Assembly (NCBI GenBank): GCA_018644935.1
Contig: JABGPL010000016.1
Coordinates: 1 to 61,193, forward strand
Length of the DNA stretch: 61,193 bases
Source of the DNA: Calditrichota bacterium
Lineage (GTDB): Bacteria > Electryoneota > AABM5-125-24 > Hatepunaeales > Hatepunaeaceae
Direction: 5' to 3'
Positions 17,517-26,378 of the stretch are shown here, one piece after another. Under the pieces are notes generated by a model, which did not search any database, was not told the origin of the DNA, and saw only the letters and a program-made list of their open reading frames with translations. Position numbers and translations under genes: made by a program. Numbering within the stretch: position 1 is the stretch's first letter; each line of letters opens with the position of its first letter.

Positions 17517-17551
17517 CCCTGCCAGCCTTTGTGCTCTGGTGGGGTTTTTGT
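17517..17551 (+). terminator. terminator-like hairpin, copy 2 of a repeated element
   Basis: CCCTGCC (17517-17523) and GGTGGGG (17538-17544) form the same stem as at 2637-2663, with the same TTTTTGTGTTT tail. Upstream bases (ATCTCT) are also shared with copy 1. It lies 135 bp before the next secreted-protein gene. Confidence 0.5.
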
Positions 17552-17685
17552 GTTTAGTGGTGTTGTAACACTATTTAAAAGTAATTTCATTTAGGGGCTG
17601 ATCCCCGATCAGGTTCGAGGAGAAGTTTGTCAAGCCCATTGAGTCCAATATAAAAAAAAAGAAAATTCGAAGGGATAAAATTTTA

Positions 17686-19272
17686 ATGCAAAAAATAATG
17701 ATTTCAATAATTTGTTCGCTGATTTTTATAGCCTGCTTAAATAACGGGCTATCAGCACGGGAATGGTCTGAACCGATTCGTTTGACAAGTGTTTATGATA
17801 ATCTTCTGCATCATAATTTTGAGGTGGAAATAGACAGTGAAGGGAATTTACACCTCCTGTATTCCATATCCAGGCACGAAAATCAGCGAGATAATTTTAG
17901 ATCGGTGTACCAGAAAATGGATCAGGAGGGGAATATTATTGTCGGACCACTATTTTTTTTCCCGGACTCTACCTCTGCCTATCCCGATTGGAAATTGATG
18001 TGCCTTGATGATAATGATAACGTTTATATCATTATTTACAACGGACGCGGTAGCTTAGATAACCGATGGCATAGATTTCTGGTTATTGATCCAAATGGCG
18101 AAATGATCATTCAACCCAGGAGGCTTGAGGGCTTGCGAAACGCTTGGTATGGATATCATGTAAATCCAGGATATAATACTAGTGATGGAAGACCTCGTTT
18201 AGTTTACAATCAAAGAGACTCTCATTTGGTGTATGCATGCCTTTCAAGAGACAGAAATGAAGAAAACGAACCCGTTGCCGATAGGATAACTTACACAAGA
18301 CTGACTCTCGAGGGAGAAGTTATAGACAGCACTTTCAGTGTAGTCACGTTTGACAGGATGGCAATATGTCGAGCTAAAAGTAACCTGCTCGAGGTTGATT
18401 CGCAGGGAAATATTTACCTTCAGTGGGGATTGTGGGATGGACCTAACTGGTATTCGCAAATGATCTCCAAATATGACAGGAATAATCGAGTAGTTTTTGA
18501 CCAGATGGATATCAGGTCCATTGACGGCAATGTAAATTGGAATGTCACTAACGATTTCATTGTTGATTCGGATGAAAATGTTTACCTGAATATGCTAATG
18601 CTCGACGAAAATCAGGAAAGTGGGATAGTGACAGGATTGAAACTTAACTCTTATCTCGAGATTGAGTGGCAGCGTCGTATTTGCGAAGTAGATCCCCTTT
18701 TTAACTTTGGTCAAATTGCCTTAACCAATAATAGTATTGCCTTGACCCATACAACAGCTCCGATATCTTTTATCTCGTATGATTTTGACGGTGATGTAAA
18801 AGACTCTCTGGAAATCATTGATCTGAATGAATATGTCGCTTTTGAGGCAATGTTAAGATCATGGAATAATCAGTTGTTTTATGTTTTTCGGGGATCGAAC
18901 AACAGAGATCGAAACGACAACACATTTGACATGTTTATGGTCAAGGATGCACCTCTATCGATAATCACTCCACATAATAATTACCCAAAAATTACTTCAT
19001 TCGCTTATTGTTATCCCAATCCGTTTAACAATATCCTGAATGTAGTTTTTAATCCCTCATCGTTAGGTATTTGGCGGATTGTTATGTTCGATGTACAGGG
19101 CAGATTTATCCTGGAAAAAGAATGCAACATTGAAACAATTGGCGGTAATACGATACAATTTGATATTGGAAATACTGTTGGTACTTCATTACCATCGGGG
19201 ATTTATAATTTGGTACTATATTCACCGGAAGGTGTAGTTAAAAAAAATCTGACCAGTATACGATTACAATAA
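17686..19272 (+). CDS. secreted beta-propeller-like protein with T9SS-type sorting domain
   Basis: A 528-aa protein with a signal peptide (MQKIMISIICSLIFIACLNN, then GLSARE). The body is made of repeated beta-rich blocks with DSEGNLHLLYS, DDNDNVYIIIY, DSQGNIYLQWG and DSDENVYLNML. This roughly 50-100-residue pattern (D-x-x-x-N-hydrophobic-Y) is typical of beta-propellers such as BNR/sialidase-like folds. The C-terminal 85 residues are the sorting domain, opening CYPNPFNNILNVVFNP. AAGGG lies 10 bases before the ATG. Its 3' end overlaps the non-homologous tail of the truncated reading frame on the other strand. It is a surface or secreted protein; no catalytic Asp-box set can be confirmed. Confidence 0.8.
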   Translation: MQKIMISIICSLIFIACLNNGLSAREWSEPIRLTSVYDNLLHHNFEVEIDSEGNLHLLYSISRHENQRDNFRSVYQKMDQEGNIIVGPLFFFPDSTSAYPDWKLMCLDDNDNVYIIIYNGRGSLDNRWHRFLVIDPNGEMIIQPRRLEGLRNAWYGYHVNPGYNTSDGRPRLVYNQRDSHLVYACLSRDRNEENEPVADRITYTRLTLEGEVIDSTFSVVTFDRMAICRAKSNLLEVDSQGNIYLQWGLWDGPNWYSQMISKYDRNNRVVFDQMDIRSIDGNVNWNVTNDFIVDSDENVYLNMLMLDENQESGIVTGLKLNSYLEIEWQRRICEVDPLFNFGQIALTNNSIALTHTTAPISFISYDFDGDVKDSLEIIDLNEYVAFEAMLRSWNNQLFYVFRGSNNRDRNDNTFDMFMVKDAPLSIITPHNNYPKITSFAYCYPNPFNNILNVVFNPSSLGIWRIVMFDVQGRFILEKECNIETIGGNTIQFDIGNTVGTSLPSGIYNLVLYSPEGVVKKNLTSIRLQ

Positions 19273-19344
19273 TCTTGTATTTCTGGTTAATAAATTGGGT
19301 ACATTTTTGTCCCACAACTTGTAGATAGAACCACGCTAATTTTG

Positions 19345-19612
19345 TAAATTTCAAACAATACATGGAGAAGCCATTGTGTTGTCGGTCAAGATATGAATAT
19401 CCAGCCACGGCATATCCTCCCTCAGCAGTAGCAAAAATATCGAAGAACTCGTCCCTATCATTTTGACCATCAAAGAACCTTATCCATCTGTTGACTGGTT
19501 GGGCTTGGAGAGAGGAAGTAAATATAACGCAAATTACTATCAAAAAAAGCGGAACAGAGGCAGCTATGCCTTTTTGAGGAGAGATCGACTTTTCCAAATC
19601 ATATTTAGTCAT
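19345..19612 (-). pseudogene. 5' remnant of a secreted T9SS-type cargo gene
   Basis: The minus-strand frame starts at 19612 with a signal-peptide-like segment (KGIAASVPLFLIVICVIFTS, then SLQA). It continues with NRWIRFFDGQNDRDEFFDIF and ATAEGGYAVAGYSYL. The W-x-x-x-F-G-G/D...GGY-x-x-A/V-G pattern is the first blade of delta-60-like repeat proteins, which normally run several hundred residues and end in a sorting domain. After YCLKF (about residue 89) the frame continues into 35 residues of unrelated, hydrophobic sequence that run into the neighbour's 3' end. The gene therefore appears cut off after its first repeat. Confidence 0.6.
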
Positions 19613-19975
19613 TGTTTACTCTTTTAAGTAACTGATAGATTACAGAAGAAACAGAATTCACAGGTTGAAGGTGATCAAGATTATATCATACATGAAATAT
19701 TTTGAAGCTAAGCAATAATTATCGTGTTGTCAATAGGCCAAATTAGATCCTTACCATTCAATCGGTTAAGATTTGCCATAATGTGTCTATCCGGATTAAT
19801 AGTATGATGTCTCGTTGAGCCTGACTGTTCTTTCCTAATTTGTATAACTAACAATCGTTACAATTTATCTGAAAAAGTTTTCTTGAGACCAGAGACCTAA
19901 TATTTCGTTTGGATTTCTTAAAATTTTGTTTTTATTTGCGTATAAGAAAAGCAATTTGGTATTTCAACCGGGTAA
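19613..19975 (+). other. AT-rich intergenic region
   Basis: This is a 363-bp gap between the truncated gene and the potassium channel gene, which diverge from it. No reading frame of coding character and no strong hairpin is evident. It should contain the promoter of the channel gene; I could not identify a convincing -35/-10 pair. ACCGGG before the ATG at 19976 is a modest ribosome-binding site. Confidence 0.3.
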
Positions 19976-20980
19976 ATGTCTACAAGCATAAAAAGAGTCT
20001 TCGGAGCTTTAATCGTTTTAGCCGCACTCCTGTTTACAGGCACAGTCGGGTATATGATATTCGAGGACTGGTCACCTCTCGAGTCGCTCTGGATGACGGT
20101 AATCACTATGTCAACTGTGGGGTTTGGCGAGGTACATCCACTTGGACAAGGTGGTCAGCTACTCACGATTGTGATCATACTCTCAACACTTTTAGTCGGA
20201 TCTTATGCTATAGGTAACATCAGCGCTTTTCTCATAGGCGGAGAGATTGCAGCAATCCTCAAGGATAAGAAAATGGAAAGAAACATAGAACGTCTTCAAA
20301 ATCATGCAATTCTAATCGGTTACGGAGCGGTCGGCCGAGAGGCTGCACGTACATGGCAGGAGAAGGGACTTATAGTAATTGAAAAGGATCCCGATCTGGT
20401 CCATAGAGCACAGAAAGACGGATATATGACTGTTGCAGGTGATGCAACTGACGAAGAGTTGTTGATATCTGCCGGGATTAAACGCGCCAAAGGACTTATG
20501 ATTGCTATTGGGTATGTAGCAGACACTGTACTGATTTCTCTTACAGCGCGTGAGCTCAATCCCGAGATCAATTTGAGCGCGAGGATAGATGATGCTCATG
20601 CAGTTTCGAAACTCAGGAGAGTTGGGGTCAAGAACATCGTTCTGCCAAGTCAGATTGGGGGAAGAAGGTTAGTCGGTTTCTTGAAGCAACCACGAATTGT
20701 CGATTTTCTCGACATGGTTATGGAGCAGGAAGAGCTTTCACTCAAACTTGAGGAAGTTGTCATCGAATCCGGTGCAGGTCTGGTGGGAAAGCACTTGAGT
20801 GAGTCAAATATCCGTGAGGCATCCGGAGGGGCACTTGTAATGTCGATTTTCCAGCCGGATGGCAAACATCTTGTTGCTCCGCCACCTGATTATCTCTTGC
20901 AAGCCGAAGATATACTCATTGTTCTAGGGACGGACGATTCGCTACGGAAAGTCTGTGAACTTGCGGAATGTTGCAGGTGA
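19976..20980 (+). CDS. two-helix potassium channel with RCK (TrkA-N/TrkA-C) domains
   Basis: A 334-aa protein with MthK-like layout. TM1 is at about 9-30, then the pore helix and the selectivity filter TVGFGE (47-52), and TM2 at about 62-85. The RCK N-terminal Rossmann domain has NHAILIGYGAVGREAA (about 109-124) and the acidic end of strand 2 (VIEKD). A TrkA-C domain follows at about 245-330. The filter has Phe and Glu where TVGYGD is usual, a variant known in functional bacterial channels. Four subunits should form the pore, with the RCK ring gating in response to nucleotide or ions. It is monocistronic, followed by a REP pair. Confidence 0.9.
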   Translation: MSTSIKRVFGALIVLAALLFTGTVGYMIFEDWSPLESLWMTVITMSTVGFGEVHPLGQGGQLLTIVIILSTLLVGSYAIGNISAFLIGGEIAAILKDKKMERNIERLQNHAILIGYGAVGREAARTWQEKGLIVIEKDPDLVHRAQKDGYMTVAGDATDEELLISAGIKRAKGLMIAIGYVADTVLISLTARELNPEINLSARIDDAHAVSKLRRVGVKNIVLPSQIGGRRLVGFLKQPRIVDFLDMVMEQEELSLKLEEVVIESGAGLVGKHLSESNIREASGGALVMSIFQPDGKHLVAPPPDYLLQAEDILIVLGTDDSLRKVCELAECCR

Positions 20981-20994
20981 GAATGAGGTGGGAG

Positions 20995-21106
20995 GTAGGA
21001 TAGGCATTCCTGCCTGTCCCTCACGCAAAGCGTGAGTCAAAGTAAATGATTGTGGATCAATGAATCCGTCTACCGACGGATGGTCGGGCAGGAATGCCCA
21101 ACCTAC
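20995..21106. repeat. BIME-like inverted pair of family A REP elements
   Basis: A plus-strand REP at 20995-21019 (GTAGGATAGGCATTC then CTGCCTGTCC) faces a minus-strand REP ending at 21106 (GTAGGTTGGGCATTC then CTGCCCGACC). Small hairpins lie between them (CTCACGC/GCGTGAG at 21019-21036 and ATCCGTC/GACGGAT at 21063-21081). Layout and size match the pair at 8639-8758 next to the RAYT gene. Confidence 0.8.
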
Positions 21107-21136
21107 GGGAAATGAAACAAAGATTAATTAAATATT

Positions 21137-21889
21137 TTGACAAAACAAAAAGCTTTTGGCCGGCGCGCAGTCGCCGAGCTCTTGAACAGTAACCTCGAGG
21201 TTCTTGAGGTATTTTTTCTGACCGGTGGAAAGGGAAAGGAATTCTTTGACATTCTCCAATCTGCCCAGGAAAAGAAACTGCGGATTGTTAAAACCAGCAG
21301 ACATGAGCTCGACCGCATTGCAGGTGTAGATAAACACCAGGGTGTATTAGCATTTTACAAAACACCAGAGATGATGACGATGGATGATCTGGTTGAGCTC
21401 GGCAGTAAAGGGGAATCGGGTCCGATTGTTATTCTCGATGGTGTTGAGGATCCGCACAATCTTGGTGCGATAATTCGGTCGGCTGAGGTGTTTGGCGCGC
21501 TGGGAGTTGTGATCAGGCAACGGCGTGCTGCCAAGTTAAACCCGGTTGTTGTTAAAGCTTCTGCCGGTGGTGCATTAAGGTTGCCTGTTGTTGTTGTCGT
21601 AAATATTGAACGCACAATTCGCAATCTCCAACAGGATGGGTACTGGGTTTATGGACTCGATATGGGTGGCGATAAAACGATCTGGGAAACTAAGCTTTCC
21701 GGCAATATTGCTCTTGTCATGGGAAGTGAAGGTCGTGGGTTGGGGCGACTCGTTCGTGAGAGATGTGATGATCTGATTTCCATACCTCAGTCCGGGAAGG
21801 TTTCATCTTTAAATGTCTCGGTTAGCACAGGAGTGGTTCTTGCTGAATGGATGCGACAGAGGTGGAAGTCAGAGGTTTCAAGCGATTAG
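21137..21889 (+). CDS. rlmB: SpoU-family 23S rRNA ribose 2'-O-methyltransferase (RlmB-like)
   Basis: A 250-aa protein with a short L30e-like substrate-binding domain (about 1-85) and a C-terminal SPOUT knot. All three SpoU motifs are present: ILDGVEDPHNLGAIIRSAEV, then ALVMGSEGRGLGRL, then ISIPQSGKVSSLNVSVSTGV. RlmB methylates G2251 of 23S rRNA; other SpoU enzymes (TrmH, RlmH-like) cannot be fully excluded. The start is TTG at 21137: an in-frame stop lies 12 bp upstream and no ATG or GTG is available near the homologous N-terminus (FGRRAVAELL). The ribosome-binding site is weak. Confidence 0.88.
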   Translation: MTKQKAFGRRAVAELLNSNLEVLEVFFLTGGKGKEFFDILQSAQEKKLRIVKTSRHELDRIAGVDKHQGVLAFYKTPEMMTMDDLVELGSKGESGPIVILDGVEDPHNLGAIIRSAEVFGALGVVIRQRRAAKLNPVVVKASAGGALRLPVVVVVNIERTIRNLQQDGYWVYGLDMGGDKTIWETKLSGNIALVMGSEGRGLGRLVRERCDDLISIPQSGKVSSLNVSVSTGVVLAEWMRQRWKSEVSSD

Positions 21890-21950
21890 GCATCGGTAGA
21901 GGTTGCGTTCAATATAGCTTTTTGGTAATTTTTGAACTGCCGATGAATTT

Positions 21951-22829
21951 ATGGCGGTTGGTTTGTGTAGGTTTTTTTTAGGTGTTTTTGTGCCACGTCG
22001 ATTAAACGTAATTATAGTCCCTGATGAAGGAGCTTCGCCGAGAAGGTACAGTTTATCCGTTTTCTGGCTAAAGTTTTGGGGATTTGTTGGAGTTATTGCA
22101 GTCATTGGAATTGTAATTGGAGCGAGTAGTTGGGGATTTCTTGCTCGCAAATCGCTTGATTACAACCGGATTACATTGGACAATGAGAGGTTATTGGTAG
22201 AGAATAAGAGAATTGTCCGTGTTGCACAGCAGGTGGACCAAAGCCGGAAAATACTATCTCAGATAGTACGTTCGCTTGGTGGTCACTTGGATATAGGCAG
22301 ACCATTAGCTAATGGGGATTCCATATATTTAGAAGATGTGTTTTCAGAGGGTATGCTCGCTCCAAAACCGCAGGAACCTCTCAAGGTCCACAATGTAAAC
22401 AATACTTCCCGCAAGCAAATTAGTTCATATGGTATGCCAACTCATGTACCAATAAAAGGATTTATTTCTCAAGAGTATTTCGTTGACCATCTATTTCCGC
22501 AAAGAAACCATCGCGGAATCGATTTTGCCGGGAAAACAGGCTCTCCAATTTCTGCAGCTGCCGATGGTCGAGTGATCTTTGAAGGATGGACCCCATCATT
22601 TGGCAATTTCATTCTCCTCTCGCATGCAGAAGGGTATCTCACATTCTACGGTCATAACCAGATAAATCTAAAGAGAATCGGAGAACACGTAAAGCGCGAA
22701 GAGCCGATTGCATTGCTTGGGAATTCGGGATATTCAAGCGCCCCGCATCTCCATTTTGAAACCTGGAAGGATGGTGTTGCACTTAATCCTCTCGAGCTTA
22801 TGCCCCATGTAAAAGAGATGAGTGAGTAG
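21951..22829 (+). CDS. membrane-anchored M23 peptidase (LytM/murein hydrolase activator-like)
   Basis: A 292-aa protein with one membrane helix (about 40-62), a short coiled coil (LDNERLLVENKRIVRVAQQV) and a C-terminal M23 domain. The zinc ligands are in HRGIDFAGKTG and HLHFETWKDG, with AHAEGYLTFYGH-like core strands between. Such proteins cut peptide cross-bridges in peptidoglycan or activate amidases. The family usually starts just before a segment like NVIIVPDEGASPRRYSL, so the GTG at 21990 may be the true start instead of the ATG at 21951; neither has a strong ribosome-binding site. A bactofilin gene follows, and M23 peptidase-bactofilin pairs are widespread and act in cell shape. Confidence 0.85.
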   Translation: MAVGLCRFFLGVFVPRRLNVIIVPDEGASPRRYSLSVFWLKFWGFVGVIAVIGIVIGASSWGFLARKSLDYNRITLDNERLLVENKRIVRVAQQVDQSRKILSQIVRSLGGHLDIGRPLANGDSIYLEDVFSEGMLAPKPQEPLKVHNVNNTSRKQISSYGMPTHVPIKGFISQEYFVDHLFPQRNHRGIDFAGKTGSPISAAADGRVIFEGWTPSFGNFILLSHAEGYLTFYGHNQINLKRIGEHVKREEPIALLGNSGYSSAPHLHFETWKDGVALNPLELMPHVKEMSE

Positions 22830-23097
22830 GTATGAATTGTTGATAATTCTGATGTTAAGAATTAGAACTTGTGATATATATATTTTTTGTAAAAAAGTTC
22901 ACAAATTCCAGACTTGAGCTTGTTTATCTGCTCGGCAATCATTAGATTATTCTTCTAATTAGTTCCAGTTGAAAATATACAGAACGGTTCCTTTTGGGCT
23001 GACAAAACACTTCGTTTGTGTTTTCAATAGCTTCGCTAACAGATGTTTTCAGCAGGACTAATTTTTTTTAGCAGGTAACAACCGGTAACGTTAATAC

Positions 23098-23502
23098 GTG
23101 TCAAGACAGAAATCATTTAATAACTCTTCAGGTGATCTTTCCACGATCATTGGTCAAGATGCAGAATTGGAAGGCCAGTTAAAGGTTAAGGCATCCATGC
23201 GCATCGATGGACAGGTAAAGGGAGAGTTAGAGGCTGCCGATACAGTAACAATTGGATCTGAGGGGAATATTAATGGTAATATTTCCGCCAGAGACATAAT
23301 TGTCGGTGGGCGGGTAACTGGAAGTCTCAATGCAAGCGGTAAAATAGTTCTTGAATCAGAATCCAAGTTAGACGGAGATCTCAAGGCGAATCGGTTGATT
23401 ATTGAAGAAGGGGCTATTTTTAACGGGAATAGCAATATGAGAGGTGACAAGCCTGCTGCAAAGCCGGGTAAACCTTCTCAAATCGTCCTGACAGAAGATT
23501 AA
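23098..23502 (+). CDS. bacA: bactofilin (polymer-forming cytoskeletal protein)
   Basis: A 134-aa protein with the bactofilin core at about 15-115, built of short right-handed beta-helix rungs (IIGQDAELEGQLKV, ASMRIDGQVKGEL, VTIGSEGNINGNIS, DIIVGGRVTGSLNA). It has disordered, charged ends. It polymerises without nucleotide and scaffolds cell-wall enzymes; the M23 peptidase encoded just upstream is a likely client. It starts at GTG (23098). The spacing of 268 bp to the peptidase gene allows its own promoter. The name bacA is generic for the family. Confidence 0.9.
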   Translation: MSRQKSFNNSSGDLSTIIGQDAELEGQLKVKASMRIDGQVKGELEAADTVTIGSEGNINGNISARDIIVGGRVTGSLNASGKIVLESESKLDGDLKANRLIIEEGAIFNGNSNMRGDKPAAKPGKPSQIVLTED

Positions 23503-23620
23503 GCACCCTCTTCCTGAGATAATCGACTAAGTTGGAATAAGCTCTATCTGTTTGCAGATGGTGATGTTATCGAATTGTTTTGATATATTCATTTTTTCAC
23601 AATATCTGCATGGAAAAAAT

Positions 23621-23872
23621 ATGCCGTTAGAAGAACATTGGTCGGGAGCATTCAGATACTCGAACCTTGGTTTAACTTTCGCGGCAACCATACTGATTTG
23701 GTTCTTTGGTGGATATTGGTTAGACGGTAAGTTGGGAACCTTGCCTCTTCTAACGATTTTAGGAGTGGTTATTGGTGCAGTTTCCGGATTTGTTTATCTT
23801 ATTCGCGCATTAAACCAGATGAACAAAGAACTGGAAGAAAATGAAAGACCTAAGGATGAGAGCGTAAGTTAG
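23621..23872 (+). CDS. atpZ: ATP synthase accessory protein AtpZ
   Basis: An 83-aa membrane protein with two helices (GLTFAATILIWFFGGYWLDG and LLTILGVVIGAVSGFVYLIR) joined by the short loop LGTLP, the AtpZ/AtpQ pattern. The ATG at 23621 is preferred (GGAAAA just upstream), since the family starts a few residues before the first helix; a frame from 23552 would add an unsupported extension. It is the first gene of the atp operon and 3 bp from the next. AtpZ helps c-ring assembly or divalent ion uptake with AtpI. Confidence 0.8.
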   Translation: MPLEEHWSGAFRYSNLGLTFAATILIWFFGGYWLDGKLGTLPLLTILGVVIGAVSGFVYLIRALNQMNKELEENERPKDESVS

Positions 23873-23875
23873 CAC

Positions 23876-24232
23876 ATGGGTAAGAGTATATGGGTTCTTG
23901 TACCAGGGATATTAATATTTGCCATTTGGTTTGTTTTTATTGGTGATTTTAGTTTTACCCAGGATAAGATAAGTGGATTGCTATTGGCATTGGTCGCTTT
24001 TCTTCCAGTGTTTATAACTCTAAATCGCAGTCTCGGCAAGAAATCCCCTGAATGGTTGTACGGTGCATTTGTCATAGGTTTTTTTTTCAAGCTTCTGGTA
24101 TTGTTAGGTGGTATCTGGTTAGGTGTGAAAAAGTTCGGGTTGGAAATTAATGGTTTTGCCATCAGTTGTGTCGGACTGATTATCATTCTGCAGATTTTCG
24201 AGTCCATTTATTTCTGGGGCAAGAGAGGTTAA
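23876..24232 (+). CDS. atpI: ATP synthase subunit I-like membrane protein
   Basis: A 118-aa protein with four hydrophobic segments (IWVLVPGILIFAIWFVFIG, GLLLALVAFLPVFITL, GAFVIGFFFKLLVLLGGIWL and FAISCVGLIIILQIFESIYF). Position between atpZ and atpB and topology fit AtpI, the chaperone that assembles the c-ring. Sequence identity to classical AtpI is low, so the name rests largely on context. Confidence 0.7.
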   Translation: MGKSIWVLVPGILIFAIWFVFIGDFSFTQDKISGLLLALVAFLPVFITLNRSLGKKSPEWLYGAFVIGFFFKLLVLLGGIWLGVKKFGLEINGFAISCVGLIIILQIFESIYFWGKRG

Positions 24233-24253
24233 CAAAGCAGCAACAGTTTTGTC

Positions 24254-25312
24254 ATGATAAAAAACTCAACATTTCAAGATCACCATTACAACATTCTGCT
24301 TATAGCGTGTTTGGCTTGTTTGATTGTTTTTCTACCGCTATCAGCAGCTCAAGCATCTTCAGGATCGTCTGGCTCCGGTCATGACACGCATTCGGGAGGT
24401 CATAAAGCACCTGCCAAGGGTCATGATACCCATGCCGCAAAGGGTCACACAACCGATGGACATGCAACCCAGGGAGATCACCAATCGGGTGCATTCGATA
24501 TGGGTGAGACAGTTATGCATCACCTTGTCAACATCGAGACCCACGAACTTCCCATATTAAATAAGACTTCACACGGATGGGCATGGAAAGAGATTCCGGT
24601 CGACGGATTAAAGTTCAGCGTCGGGGGAATCGACATGACTGTAAACAAGCCAGTTATCTTTATGATGCTGGGCGGTTTCATCCTTCTTTTTGTGTTTATA
24701 ATTAATTTCCGAGGTGGGAAATTGATGCGTAACAGACTGGCACATATACTTGAAGTATATGTCCTGTTTATTCGGGATGAAGTTGTTTATCCGAATCTTG
24801 GTGAGGAAGATGGCAGAAAATTCCTTCCCTTGTTCCTGACTTTTTTCTTCTTTATCCTGATTCTAAATCTCTCTGGTTTGATCCCATTTGGATACTCAGC
24901 GAGTGCGAATATTAATGTGACAGCAGGTCTTGCAATAGTGGCCTTGCTGGTAATTCAGGGTGCAGGAATTGCAAAGTTCGGGTTCTTTACACATTTCAGG
25001 TCAGCTCTAGTCCCATCAGGGCTACCCTGGCCATTACTGTTTATCATGATTCCGATTGAGTTCGTTGGTATAGTTGCGAAGCCGTTTGCTCTGTGCATCA
25101 GGTTATTTGCTAATTTAGTTGCTGGTCACGCAGCTTTAATCGTGCTGCTTCTGCTCATAATTGTTGGCAAGAGTTTTATTATTGCCCCATTCCCAATGGT
25201 CGGCATTCTGTTTATATCGACTATGGAGCTCTTTGTCGCACACTTGCAGGCGTTCATTTTTACGATTCTTACGACGTTATTCGTTTCGTTGACGCTACAC
25301 CCAAGTCATTAA
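24254..25312 (+). CDS. atpB: F1Fo ATP synthase subunit a
   Basis: A 352-aa protein, long for AtpB (about 250-270) because of an N-terminal extension. That extension contains a cleavable signal peptide (IACLACLIVFLPLSAAQAS) and a His/Gly-rich segment of about 45 residues with some ten histidines, for example GHDTHSGGHKAP. The conserved membrane core follows, including the essential Arg in ALCIRLFANLVAGHA (about residue 283) and the final segment FVAHLQAFIFTILTTLFVSL. It forms the proton half-channels at the c-ring. Signal-peptide-bearing AtpB is known in Bacteroidetes and relatives. The His-rich stretch could bind metal, which is untested inference. Confidence 0.95.
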   Translation: MIKNSTFQDHHYNILLIACLACLIVFLPLSAAQASSGSSGSGHDTHSGGHKAPAKGHDTHAAKGHTTDGHATQGDHQSGAFDMGETVMHHLVNIETHELPILNKTSHGWAWKEIPVDGLKFSVGGIDMTVNKPVIFMMLGGFILLFVFIINFRGGKLMRNRLAHILEVYVLFIRDEVVYPNLGEEDGRKFLPLFLTFFFFILILNLSGLIPFGYSASANINVTAGLAIVALLVIQGAGIAKFGFFTHFRSALVPSGLPWPLLFIMIPIEFVGIVAKPFALCIRLFANLVAGHAALIVLLLLIIVGKSFIIAPFPMVGILFISTMELFVAHLQAFIFTILTTLFVSLTLHPSH

Positions 25313-25457
25313 GGCTGGTTAACGGAACTTTTACATATAAATAGTTCACTCCATTTGGATTTTCTGGTTGTGGATTATGTTTGGCAGGTTTTTCAGGAAG
25401 CAAGATTTAGGAACAAAATAAATAGTACACCGTTGATGTTTGACGGTAATAGATTAA

Positions 25458-25745
<288 letters not shown>

Positions 25746-25816
25746 TTCATATTGAATTGATTTTCAATGTGATGCTAAGTTAACAGAAAGCATAACACAT
25801 TTTAAGTAGATTTCGT

Positions 25817-25834
25817 TCCGTACATTTGTACGGA
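25817..25834 (+). other. intercistronic hairpin after atpE
   Basis: TCCGTAC and GTACGGA form a 7-bp perfect stem with a 4-nt loop. It lies in the 150-bp gap between atpE and atpF, where many bacteria have RNA structures that stabilise the c-subunit message. No T-run follows, so it is not a terminator. Confidence 0.45.
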
Positions 25835-25895
25835 TAGGAGTGCTTGCTGGTCAACAGTCAGCACGATAGTAAAATTACCTTATAGGTATGCCGTT

Positions 25896-26378
25896 ATGAT
25901 GGATTTACATCCAGGTCTCATGCTCTGGACCATCATCTCCTTTGTTCTTTTCTTTTTTCTCCTCAAAAAGTTTGCCTGGGGTCCGATTATCCAGGCTCTT
26001 GATGCAAGAGAGAAGGGAATTAAGGACAATATCCAAGCTGCCGAAGTCGCGCGGATTGAAGCGGAGAAATCGCTTGAGGAGTATAAGAAGCAATTGACCG
26101 AGTCTCAAGCAGAGGCTCAAAAGATGATTGCGGATGCTCGTCGGGATGCGGAGCGTGTTAGGGAAGATTTGCTCGCTAAGTCAAAAGCTGAAGCGGAAGA
26201 TCAAATTAACCGTGCACGCAAGCAAATCGAACTCGAGGGTCAGGAAGCGGTCAATCGGATTAAATCCGATATCGCTGATCTGGTTATTGATTCCGCCCGT
26301 AAGATCATCGGCAAATCTCTTGACTCAAAGGATCACAGGCAATTGATTCTCGAAAGTCTTAAGGAGAACCCGAATTGA
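25896..26378 (+). CDS. atpF: F1Fo ATP synthase subunit b
   Basis: A 160-aa protein: short N-terminus, one membrane helix (LMLWTIISFVLFFFLLKKFA), then a long charged helix with many Glu/Lys/Arg and Ala (KAEAEDQINRARKQIELEGQ) that forms the peripheral stalk. Length and order (a-c-b-delta) are ordinary. Only one b gene is present, so a b-b' heterodimer is not expected. Its stop overlaps the atpH start. Confidence 0.94.
   Translation: MMDLHPGLMLWTIISFVLFFFLLKKFAWGPIIQALDAREKGIKDNIQAAEVARIEAEKSLEEYKKQLTESQAEAQKMIADARRDAERVREDLLAKSKAEAEDQINRARKQIELEGQEAVNRIKSDIADLVIDSARKIIGKSLDSKDHRQLILESLKENPN

Noticed and set aside
17314..17568. 84-codon plus-strand frame
   Set aside because: It overlaps the second copy of the terminator-like repeat, and there is no ribosome-binding site.
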